Positions 40,901 to 52,491 of a stretch of DNA of 64,000 nucleotides are shown here, one piece after another; position 1 is the stretch's first letter, and each line of letters starts with the position of its first letter. Under the pieces are notes generated by a model. It was not told where the DNA came from and did no database searches. It saw only the letters and a program-made list of their open reading frames with translations. Source of the DNA: Cucumis sativus (lineage: Eukaryota; Streptophyta; Magnoliopsida; Cucurbitales; Cucurbitaceae); NCBI RefSeq assembly GCF_000004075.3, contig NC_026657.2, forward strand, positions 34,520,732 to 34,584,731. The letters run 5' to 3'. The translations under genes and the position numbers were made by a program.

Positions 40901-41118
40901 CTTGCTAGTGACGTTCCTACAACACCCTCACTTCCAACATGGCCACTGCCTGTCAACCTCAAAGAGCGGCCGCTACCTTGATGATGACGATGAACTTGCC
41001 AGTGGCGGTAGTCTACAGTTTTTCTAGCATGGCAACAGTGAAAACTAAAAGAGCAAACAAAAACACAAATGAAAGCAATAGTTGTAAGACATTTCAAATT
41101 CTTCCTACCCATCTCCAT
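37988..41118 (-). CDS. secreted GH28 polygalacturonase (At1g48100-like clade)
   Basis: Proposed exons: 40813-41118, 40392-40523, 40018-40194, 39784-39870, 39498-39705, 38867-39057, 37988-38362; 491 aa. A cationic start and hydrophobic stretch ([17 protein letters not shown]) form a signal peptide, followed by a His/Arg/Gly-rich linker and [18 protein letters not shown], the start of the beta-helix. Catalytic GH28 motifs: NTDG (282-285), DD (305-306), GHG with His328, RIK (362-364). It hydrolyses homogalacturonan in the cell wall. The 87-bp exon 39784-39870 ends [10 protein letters not shown], which joins the next exon as PSTKPTALRFYGS, a conserved run in this family; without it the frame also stays open, so annotation software may miss it. 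The intron before it is mostly a MITE. Confidence 0.9.
39914..40005. mobile_element. hairpin MITE inside polygalacturonase intron
   Basis: Terminal inverted repeats: left GGGTCCGTTTGGATTGAC, right reverse complement GGACGTATTTGGATTGACC, with a TTTATAAAC/GTTTAACTTATAAAC core. Length about 92 bp. It fills about 63% of the 147-bp intron 39871-40017 and stops about 12 bp from the 5' splice site. Target duplication not clear (possibly ATA). Confidence 0.75.
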
Positions 41119-41125
41119 GTCAAAT

Positions 41126-41160
41126 AGATAGAGATAGAGATAGAGATAGAGATAGAGAGA
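41126..41160. repeat. GATAGA hexanucleotide microsatellite
   Basis: About five perfect units ending in GAGAGA, immediately upstream of the polygalacturonase ATG and within its probable leader. Confidence 0.9.
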
Positions 41161-41208
41161 GAATTCTACAAGTAGGAGATTGACAAAGAAAGTAAGATTC
41201 TTGGCCTG

Positions 41209-41216
41209 TATTTATA
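41209..41216 (-). promoter_or_regulatory. TATA box of the polygalacturonase gene
   Basis: Minus strand reads GTCTATAAATACAGG about 95 bp upstream of the ATG, implying a short leader of roughly 60 nt. Confidence 0.6.
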
Positions 41217-43781
41217 GACTGAAAACTAGTTCTATATTAGATATACTATTCACACATCAGCTCCACAGTTCAAAAGACAACTTGAGTGGTGACAAAACAC
41301 TCTTTTCGTGTTCTATTATAATATATGATATATGTATGTGTGTGTATATATATTTTCTATCAAGGGATCCATTTTTTATTCTCTCTCTCTCTCTCTCATT
41401 TGGATCAATTGATTTCGGCAGCCGCCTTCTTCCTTATAAAACCAAGCTAAGATTTGTGGCAAGAACATGCCAAGAGATAAAACTATAGTATAGCCATACC
41501 ATCAAGGACGTTGATACACTACAAATTAATAGAGCCAAATCAATGAAAGGGATATCCTTTCGCACTATTTGATCATGAATTTTCAATTTGGAATTGTTCA
41601 TTGGTTGCACGTGAATGGCAGTTTTCTCCCTCTTGAGAGTAACTTATCTTTTATTATATATATATATTAAAGAATGTTAGTTTAAATTTTCTGTTCCTAC
41701 AATAATTCAATTATTTATAATGACATTTTCTCTTAATATGTCCCTTCTTAGTTGTTAGTTTTTCTCCAATTATTACCGTGGAATGATCGAACCATCGATG
41801 CTACGAGATGATTTGGTACGCCATAATTAGTGTCTTATCTAATGTTAGATGAAGTTTTTAGTTATTTAATTAATTTGTGTTATATTATTAGAGGTTGAGA
41901 TGATTAGTTTGAAATTTGTGGAGGTTGTTTTTCTTTTGTTTTTCGTTTCATAGACTATATTAGGGGTTTGTGAGTCAAGGTTAATGTTCAAGTTGCACGT
42001 TAGGGAGCTCATTAAATCATTTTAAAGTCAAATCAATCATGATTACTCTAAAATTCACACCAACTTACAAGATATGCATATAAAACTTTGGTTTAGTTGG
42101 GTTGCCATCTTCCGGTGAATTTATATTTAACCAAATGTTGGTGTACTTTTATACGTGGACTAGTATATATGATATATGTTTTTACGATTGAATTAACAAA
42201 TGCTTGCATCACTAAAATATATAATCTTTCTCCCATTTTCACAATTGTCAACTCAAAACTAACTTATTCTTTAATTAGTTTGATTTATTCCTTTTTCATG
42301 ACAATGCGTGGGAGGAAGAATCAATCCAGTTTTGGTTCTTTTAAATTAGTTAAGAAGAAAAACTAATATTAATTAAAAATAACGTTAAATATTTTGCAAT
42401 AAATGTTAAAATTCTCATCTTATTTAAAAATACGAATAATAAAAAAATGAAAAGAAACTAATTTGTTTTAAATAGCACAAAAACAATCAAACTATTTACC
42501 AAATATAGTAAATTTTTCAATGATTAAATGGATTTTGGTATATTTTGCTATTAAAAAAAAAAAAAAACTCCTCTTTCCTATATATTATCTAAATATTAAT
42601 TAATAAGGCAATATATATATATATATATATGTATATAGCTGGTTACAATTATAAGGGCAGATCTTAGGTTCAATAATAGTTAGAAACTAACAATTTTAAA
42701 ACAAGATTTGCAAGTAGAATGATATCATTTGGACAGCTAAGTTTATCCTTTTTATAAATTTGGATTGACACGTGAGCACATATATATATATAGTACTATC
42801 GTAAGGTACAAACTTTATAATATTTGCTCAAATTAAAGCATTTTTAAACTATATATTTATCATTCTTAGCAGAAAAAATTACTACTAGACAAAATTTTAT
42901 TATTGTTCTTGTTTGAAGGGCAAAAGTTTTTGTCTAGATGGATTGTGGGTGGCTCATGCAACTTAGAAAATATTTAGCCACATGATTGTTTGATATAGGT
43001 TAAATTATAAAATTAACGTTGTGAATATTCATAGTTGATTTTGTTCATTCTTTTAAGTTAGCACATGTGATAATTTGATATGGAGTAGACTTTTTTTAAG
43101 TGGGATGGGAAAGGAATTAACCTTCTTTTTAATTTGGGAAGAGAGTGTGTGGTACTAAATTATTCTAAATATTTAAATCATGAGATAATATAATTTATTA
43201 AAAAAAAAAAATTGTATGGATTGTTAATATTAAAGTAAATAGTGTTAATGTTAACCGGTATATGTTTTAACTTATGTAACCCTATAGCAAAAAAGAAAAT
43301 TGGTATATCGTGTGTTTCCTTTAGGCTTTAAGGATAGTTACAAATATAACAATTAGATTCAAAATAGTTAAGTATATAACAACATTTTTAAAAAATCAAA
43401 TATATCAATTATATAAGTTTATCACTAATCATAAGAGACTATGATCCTTTTCATAGATAAACTTTGTTATATTTGTAACTTTTTTTAAATATTACTATAA
43501 TATTTATTTATTATTCATTAAATTCCTACTAATTATAATTATTTTTTTTAATTGCCTCCATGATCCTCTCCTTTATGAATTCTTAAAAATATATTTGCAA
43601 ATTATTATCATTTAACCATTGCCGATGTTAAAAAATACTTGGAAGGAACAAATATAGGAGTCTTTTAAAAATAAAAATGTATAGAGAGACAATACACATT
43701 TGTTCTTAAATATTTTGTCAAATTTTCTTAAATTTAAGATTCATTGAAAATATAGAACTTGAATTTAAGACTTAAAAACTA

Positions 43782-44047
43782 ATAGTTGAAAGTAGAGGTG
43801 ATCATCAGTCGATCGCAGTCAATTTTTTTGACAAAGTCAACCTCGAACTGACCATAATCTCGGTTTCGTAAATGTTCAAATCGACATTGACATCATTGAG
43901 TAAGGGTCGGTCGGTTTTTGGTTGATTCAACACTTCTTAATTTGAAACTTTTCTAAATCAACTCTTCTCGTTTTTTGATCGACCAACTTCGATTCTGTCA
44001 GTTGGCTTGATTTTTCAGTCTATCATACTCAGTCATAGTTGAAAGTA
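43782..44047. mobile_element. short insertion flanked by 13-bp direct repeats
   Basis: ATAGTTGAAAGTA occurs exactly at 43782-43794 and 44035-44047. The 240 bp between are rich in GGTCGGTCGG/GATCGACC-type motifs, unlike the surroundings, and non-coding. A 13-bp duplication fits target-primed (SINE/LINE-like) insertion better than a cut-and-paste MITE, but I see no clear tail or Pol III boxes. Confidence 0.45.
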
Positions 44048-47000
44048 AATAAAAATATACTGTAATTCAAATTTTATATACATCGATCAAGCACGAGAAC
44101 TATTTTGACCTTAAAAGACAAAGCTAACACACTATCATCTATGAAATTTATAACAACTTGAAATTAGGGAGGATATTATTTTTGACGGTTAATTAAGTTG
44201 ATGTGATGGAGGCAAATGCAAAGGGAAGACGTGCAAACAAAGAGATGATATTAGCAATAATATTAATGGTACCAAATTGAAGCTTCTTGTAGTATCTCAT
44301 ATTATGACTCATCATTTATGGTCCCTTACTCTCTCTTTTTCCACAGACTACTTGTGTGAGGAAGACTCCTAATTATAAATTTTAAGATAAATAATTGAAC
44401 GAGAAAAACAAAAGTTCTAACTTAGATTTTCATGACTCAATAACTTCATCTCGCTCTAAATATATAATTAATTAAAAAAGGTATATCTTACGACGTTCAA
44501 TGAATTACAAAACATATATAGATACTTAGTCAATATATTTTAAAATTATCAAAAAAAATTATAACATTTTGTCTTAGGAAACCTCTAAAAGCAATCTTTT
44601 TGTTTAGAGAATTTGTAGTCTACATTAGGTTATTTATGGTGTAAAATTTTATTTTATTGAAACTCGTGAGTTCATGAAGATCCTGTCATTGTTGATTGTT
44701 CAAAAGTAAAAATTACAAGTATTCAATAACAACTTCGATGAAATTAAAAATTTAAAGTTAAAGTTTTTCAAAACATGGTATATGACGAAGACAATAAATA
44801 TAATATAAACGACGATTCCAAAACATAATGGAAATGGGAACAGAAAAAGAAAAAGAAGTGTACAAGTTACAAGAACATGGAGGTATTGAACAAAAATTCA
44901 AAGACTATATAGAGAGTATCAAAATTCAAATGGGTTGAAAAAGAATTTGGAATTTAGCACAAAAAAATAAAAAAAAAATAGAAAAAAAGGCAGCCGGAAC
45001 GGCGCCGTATGAGATGGAATCGGAAATATAATTAGAATATATTTTGGAAATTAAGAATGGCATGTGAATATCGGGGATGTGTTGGTCAATGTGTGAAGCC
45101 CACTCTAAACCGTTAAATTCGGTTCATTCCGGATCTCATGCATTTTCTTATGCATTGGGTTCCCTCCTCCTCTTGTTTCTTTTTTCAACATTATTATTTT
45201 TTGAATTATTTGTTCAAACTATAGATTTTGTACTAATTATTTAATCAATTCACTTTTTTTTTTCCCTTTCAAAATTACTTATTTATTGTGATTTTCTTAG
45301 ATTATCATGTTGAGGATAGTATAACGTGACTCTTAAGAAATTCTCTTTTTTAATTTGGTTAAGAATTTGAATTTTATATTTAAAAAATATGTAAACGGTT
45401 GTTGAATATCACCTAAATTTTTCTTGTATGCTCGATTTTGTACACGGTTGAACAAGGGGCCAACATTTTCGGTTTTTGTATTTTAATATTAATTTTAAAG
45501 TGTTAGATTACAATATATATTAAAAAATATTTTATTTTTATTAAGTTTTGCTTTTGGTACCGTGGTTGTGCTTTCCACTACTTATAATTTTGTTTTGTTG
45601 TAGAAATATATATATAATTAAGTGGGATTTGATTTGACCTAAACTCTAACTAGATGGGTTGTAGTTGAAAAATTCAACCTACAGAAAATATAACTAATGC
45701 TTTTATTATCCAATTATAGTTATTGGTATTATGAATTAATTTCTTTAAAAGGGTCCTCTATAAATTAACCAAAACTAGGCCTAACAATTTTTTCAAAATT
45801 TATTTTTTAGTTTGTGAGAAAATTTATGAGAGGCTTATTTGAGTTATGTACGGAGAATATGTGAAATATATAAGGAGATGGTTTTTGGTATATAAGTGCG
45901 AACAACTATCTCCACTGATATGAGACATTTTGAGATAATAGCAAAAACAAAGTCACGTGGGTGTATATTTATTTGAATGTTTGTTGTCCTAACAGAATAT
46001 ATAACCTTAAAAATCAAAATATCATGTATTGTTTAGATATAAAAGAGCTCGAATAGACTAAGATCTATCAGTTTGAATAAGAGAATCAAGATCTATGAAT
46101 TTCTCATCTAAGTGACCGAAAGAATTGGAAGGTTAATAACATTTTGGACAACTCTTTGGCTAGAATAGACGGTAATTAATGTAATGACCCATAATGTGAC
46201 GGTGCGTCCAAGATATGGTACAAAGATACTCTTTTGTTTGGTCTTTTCCTTATCTCAACTACCTTGTTCGTTAGGTTCATACGGAGATGAGATGATGGAT
46301 ATTTCTATTATTTATCGATGAACATTATCTTTTATGAAAAAAAGAACGAGGGGCATAACAAGTATAATACTTTTTTCATAAAAAAATGTTATTGTTACTA
46401 TTTTTATTGTGTTAATTTATGCAACAATATTAAGTATATAATATTTTAGTTGCTTTATTTTAAAACTTTGATCAAATGAAAGGGAATTAAATTACTAACA
46501 AATTATTCAACTCAAAATTTTAGCATTTAAATTGGTTCAGTTTAAATTTTAGTTGATATGATTCATCGACAGTTTAATGATGTAAATTTATATATGTTCG
46601 TTTTAAAAATAGTTTCATTGACCTAAAATAAGTACCGTTTAAAGTGAGGTTTCATCTCCCTTTTTTCCGCTCTTGTATTGATTCAATATCCAAATGTTCC
46701 TACTTATTCACTATTGTTGTGGGTAATTTTTAGACTTTTGAGAAAAATCAAAAGAAAAAGTTAATTTTTTAGTTTAAAGTCAATAAAGTTGTCTTATTCC
46801 AAATACAGAATCAAGAGTAGCAAATACACGTGCCTAAAAGAGGTACGATTGAACAATATAGGGTTAGGGAATTTGGACATCAAACTCAAATGGTTTACCT
46901 TAAACACCAAGTTTTCCCCTCTTTTATGGCTTTCGCTTTCCCGACCCATAATTGGAGACAAGTTGAGCTATTCGACCCAAGAGGTTTATCTTGACCTCGA

Positions 47001-47999
47001 AGATTAAAGTTGAGATCATTTTTGAAAGGATTGAAAACACATTGGGTTTAACTTCACAAGTGATTAACATCGTCTAATCAAATTTTGATTGTTATATATG
47101 ATATAATTTGTATGTAAAATAAAAGATACTAACAAAATAATATTTTTAAAAATCTATGGCATTTTTTAAAACTAATTAGAAATACAAACTATTTTTTTGT
47201 GTTTTAGGATATAAATGCTTGGCTTTTTTTATATATATATATAGTTTGTTAGGAAGAAGTATTAATATATACATGAAGGTGCAAAGTATTTTTTAATATA
47301 GCATATATTAAGATCTATCTATACTCTATGGTATATCATATAACCGTACCTTAAGGTAACTTTGGACCTTAAATCCAATGGAAAAAGCAAAATTACAAGG
47401 TGCCCCTAAGTTTGAGTTTCATTTTTTAAAAAAAATAGAAAGCTAACATGTAAACTATTGCTTCAAGCAATATAAAACTCAATCTAATATTTGAAAAAGT
47501 TTAGTTGGATCTTCAAATCATTGTCGGGTAGATACTAATATTTAGCATTTGAAAATTAGAATGTATAGCGTGACTAAGAGATAAATAATTTATTCATAAC
47601 ATCAATAATACACTGAAACAAAGAAAAATATAAACATACTAAAATATCACAAACTATTACAGATAATAATCTATTGCAGTTGATCGTATATAAAATGTGA
47701 TATTTTGTAAATATTTTGACCTGTTTTGCTCTATTATTTGAAAATTTGTAAGACTTGACTAAATTACGATAAACCAAATGAACTATAGATAATTAAATAC
47801 TCGATCAAATTAAGTTAAACTAAATTTGTATTTTAACAACCAATAAATAAAATAAAATAAAAAGATATTTAATCATTAAACTTTCAAAACTACCAATGTA
47901 GTTTACCGGTTTGATCATTAAACTTTTAAAACTATCAATTTAGTCTTTGAAGTACTGATATTTTTAAACATTCATGGACTTACTCGACACAATAGTAAA

Positions 48000-48660
48000 G
48001 GGTGAAAGAGGGTGATGAGGACCTCGCATCTACGTGCAAAATGTTGGAGAACTAAGAAAGACCTTACTCTGCATCAGTCTCATGATCCTCCCTGGGCACC
48101 AGGCTAGAAGTACAAGGAATGTCACCTGGAACCTTTCTTTTTGGGCACCGTGGAGTAGGCTTATCCATATTTAGTTTTATCAGTGGGTTCTCACCCTAAA
48201 CACCCATATTTATACAAGTCTTCTTTCATGATCTCTTTCATAAAGCGAGAACTCTAAATTTAGAGCTTTCATCGGGTCAGAGGGTCATTTCTTCATTCTT
48301 TTATGACTAACTCATTTAAGTAGTTAGATCTCAGAGAGATAACGAGCGGGACCGAGTCTCATTCAGAAAGGTAGAAAAAATCTTCTTTGGACCTCCGTAG
48401 CTTAAGATGGGACAAGTGTTAGGAGTCTTAAACCACGTAGGAGGTTCAAAGAAAATTTCCAAGACTGGTCCGAAGGCTTCACAGGTTAATATGGATAGTC
48501 CTTTGGACAGTCGGCCAGTTCTCCTTATCAGTCAAGCCCTAGCATTTTCTTGTATTTCCCTCCGAGTTATGAAATCATAATTATTATTGAATTCTCGTTA
48601 CCGAAGATGATCACTTGAATCTCTCAAAGTCCATCGGGAATCGATTAATTCATGCCAAGT
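48000..48660. other. GC-richer non-coding island, possible transposon remnant
   Basis: About 650 bp with clearly higher G+C than either flank and no open frame of note. Could be a solo LTR, a remnant or a non-coding transcript. I could not find matching ends. Confidence 0.35.
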
Positions 48661-50292
48661 AGATCAATTAATTGTAAAATTTTCTAACTCTTTCAAGATC
48701 TATTAGATAATTTTAAAATAATTTTAAAAGTTGATAACGTGAATGAATACAACAAAAATTATGAATAAAAAAATTGAGATTGGACATTCTGATTTCTTCC
48801 TTCTTTGAAACAAATGAAAGTAGATTTTATCAATTATATAATTGGAAGCCAGATTTTGTTGTTGTTTGTTCAATGTTTCTTGTTCTCTAGTTCATATATA
48901 TATATATATATAACAATGTTTCTTGTTGTTTCATCATTCTATTGTTAGACATGTGAATTTTGAATTTTTGAGCCCAATAATTTATTCTCATGATTTTGAC
49001 AGATGTGATTATTATGGACAATACTCTTAAATTAATAATAATTATTCATTTTGTTCCTTTTCTCTAAATAACAATGTGTTCGTTCGTGTGATATGTTATA
49101 TATATATATATATAGAAAGAGATAATTATTATTGAAGCATTCTAATGTTGTATTTTTTAAATAAATACTTACAAATTAAATAATATTGAACAGTAATAAT
49201 CCAACTTTTTTCGAGTATTTCTTTATAATTATATATTATTTTTTTCCACTAAGTTTTTTGTGTCAATTATTCTTTTTATATTGTGAATTATGATCCAAGT
49301 TTCTGAACTTTGAATATCGTTCATAAATCTATTTATTGTACCTAGTGGTTTGCGTGGGTTCGGTGCATTCTTTTTTTTCCTTCTTATTATGATTGAAGTT
49401 TTTCAATTTATGTTTTGAATATTTTTGGTGGCGTATATCTGTTTCGTTCTCGAACCTTCAAAAGCTACTAAATTAGTAAGTTATGTTATACTAAACATTT
49501 ACGTTTTTGTTTTATAAATCAATAAGTTAGTCTACTTTTTGTCCATTTAGATAAATTCACAATTCTTAAAAAATAGTTCATTTGTTAGATATATTATGAA
49601 TTGTATGTCTAATAGTAAATATTATTATCATAATAATTATTATTATTATAATCTAACGACAATAATCTATGACTATAATAACTAAATTTACGTCTCAAAT
49701 ACTTCTTTTATAAGTTAACGGAGGTAGGAACAACTTCGCAAAAAAAAAAAATACTAATTGTTTATTTGAATTGCAAAATATAATTTTGATGGAGTTTTAA
49801 TGGAATAAACATATTAAAATTAATTTCATAAATTTGTGTATATTTATTTTTAATTTAAACAAAATTGCAGCTAAGTTGTTCCTTCTTGAAGATTAGATTA
49901 AGATGTAAATTTTGCAACAACTTTAGAAGTAACCTTAAGATTAAAATAGTTTAAGCAATTGTTCCAAAAAGTTCAAAATATGGCATCTCTTGACTCGGTT
50001 TTCTTAAAATCACTCTCGTTAATTACCCGTTCATAAATTTGTATATTTTTTACTTTTATTTCCTTTCATGCCACAAGTCTTCATCTCACAAAATGACATG
50101 ATCATTTTTCTTAGTACAATAGTTGTGAATATTGAGTTTCAACCTTACGATTGAAAAGTCATATTGTTGAACTTATAGATATCATTTTTATTTTTTTTTA
50201 AATAATTTTATTTTAAAAGGTACAATCAAAATTAGGATAGGAGAAAAAATATTGACAGAAATAAGATAATGAAATCGTGATACTAAGCGAAG

Positions 50293-50328
<36 letters not shown>

Positions 50329-52069
50329 TACTTGAATCTCCCAAATTCAATCAAAGATTTCTTTATTAAATTAGTATCACTTTTCCAGTTTTAATTTGAT
50401 TATTTATTTATTAACAAGTTTTTTTATCTATTTATTTTTATATATTATATTAAATATCTCAATGTTTGAATTTTAAAATTTCTTATATAAAATAACATGG
50501 ATCTACTGAAATCATGGATTCCGTCCACGACTTTGTCTAGACTTCACGTCTTTGTTTAATTTTCTCAAAAAAAAAAAAATTGTCTAGTATACTTTTCAGG
50601 TTACTTTTTAAAATAACATTATTTAAAAAAAATCCCTTTTTTATTCTTTTGATAAAAAGATAATAAGTTTTAATGTGTATATATATTTCAGTCGTTGAGT
50701 TAAAAACGGGAAAGAAATGGTTTAGGGTTTACGATTCATTTCATTCGTTCAATTGAAAAAGGGTGGGCGGAGAGGGTAAATATGTAAATATCCATTTACA
50801 ATGAGAGGAAATTGCAAATACTAAATTTGGTTTGGGCCTTCAGCAAGCCCAATAGGAAATGCAAAAACAATGGGCCCTTCATCCGCACTCTTTTAAACAT
50901 GAAAAATACTTCGATGGTTCCCAACGAGCTATTCAACAGGGAGTGTGACTCAAATATAGATGTCTATCGAGTTCAATTACTTACATTAGTATATACTTAT
51001 TACATCTATCGAGTTCATTCTGAACCTACGATCTCTTAATCCAGTAATATTTATTTGGCTTTTTTCTTTTTAACATTTTTGTATTGGTTGAATATTTGTA
51101 GACTATGTATCAAAATTTAGAAATTAGACATGTTTTAAAATCAAGTTTTGTTTGGACGTTTTTTTCCCTTATCAAAACAATTTAGTTTGATGGGGACGTT
51201 TAACTAGTTGCCCCATAAAAAACAAAGGCTTAGACGAAAAATGTCTTATTGATCTCAACGTTCTTATCACTCTTAGTTTTGGGTTTTTATTTTGTCAAGC
51301 ACTCTACATAATTCTACCTTATCGCCTGTTTGGATCACGTGTACTGTTTTATGGATATACACTTTTTAACATATAAACAACTAACGTTAGATTTTTATGA
51401 ATGACGGTAATCAATAAGATTAATTGAATACATGTTCCTTAATTTTACCAATATTGTTTGAAAAATTGAACTTAAACAATCACTTGGTTAACATGTAAGA
51501 GGTCAATTAGTGTATTGATCACTTGTGAATTTAAATTGATAATATTTATTATTTAATATATTATTATTACATATCTATGTAAATGAATAATTTTACAACG
51601 ACTAATTAAAACTTGGTAAAATACGTACTTTAATTATTGAAGAGGATTAAGACAAGTATAAACTAATCATAATATTAATTAACAATGATATCACATGCTA
51701 AACCGTGAAGATAATAACTAATATATTTATATTTAATAATGAATATAAATTAAGTAGCGTTAATTAGTTCACTCCAACAAGTACAAGATTTGAACATTTG
51801 ACGTCCAAAGCAAAACACATGTCAATATGATAAAGTAAAAGTTTATTTGTTAATGAATTACATTGTATTTTCAACGTGCACGTATTGAATTTTTTATTTA
51901 AAAAAAGTGGATTTTTGGAGGTAGAATTTTAAAAAGTGAAATGATATAAAAACAAACGTGATATTAAATGTGTGTGTCATAAAACTACGGGAAATAAACG
52001 CAGCTAAGAATAGACAAATTAAATTTTCCATTGAAATGGACATTTTTAATAAAAGTCTTTAAGAGATGG

Positions 52070-52210
52070 AAACGACGTCGTTTGAGGGTGAAAGTGAACG
52101 TTGTGAAGTGGCAGTGCCACTCAATTATTCATTGGTCACAGAAGGAAGTCGGACGTGACGCCACTATCCACCGTAAGATCGCCACGTGTCAACCTGTCGG
52201 ACGTCAAAAC
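52070..52210 (+). promoter_or_regulatory. ACGT-element cluster upstream of the shaggy-like kinase
   Basis: A 14-bp perfect palindrome AAACGACGTCGTTT (52070-52083), GGACGTGACG (52151-52160), a G-box CACGTG (52183-52188) in GCCACGTGTC, and GTCGGACGTC (about 52197-52206). These are bZIP/bHLH-type cores within about 200 bp of the presumed start. Inference from motif content. Confidence 0.5.
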
Positions 52211-52259
52211 TGACCGTTAACTTCATTTGACCAAACTCGTAGCGTCCGCTCTGTCAGTT

Positions 52260-52491
52260 GTGAAAGAAAGAGAGAAACAAAAGAAGAAATAACGAAGAAG
52301 AGAAAGAGAGAGAAAAAGAAGAGACGAAGACGGAGTCTTTATTGGTTTTCTTTTTTTTAAAAAAAAAATAAAAAATAAAAAACTGAAAAATCCTTTCTCA
52401 GCCCTCGCGGAAGATTTGTAGGTTGCTTGGTTCTGCTTTGATTTGAAATTTTTTCTTTTTTTGCGAAATGATCTACTTGCTGCTACAGGTA
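52260..52491 (+). other. leader exon of the shaggy-like kinase
   Basis: Purine-rich leader ending at GCTACAG|GTATTT (exon end about 52489). The next leader exon begins at 55338 after ATTGCAG, giving an intron of about 2.85 kb. Frames starting at about 52443 overlap this leader and intron and are not convincing. Confidence 0.5.

Larger units (their letters stand above)
41240..52000. other. gene-poor region of about 11 kb
   Basis: No frame over 90 codons and none recognised. It contains several (TA)n tracts (about 42612, 48896, 49099, 50296), a duplication-flanked insertion at 43782-44047 and a base-composition island at about 48000-48660, listed separately. Another less AT-rich patch lies at 44985-45170 (GGAACGGCGCCG...), with no gene seen. 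Confidence 0.6.
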
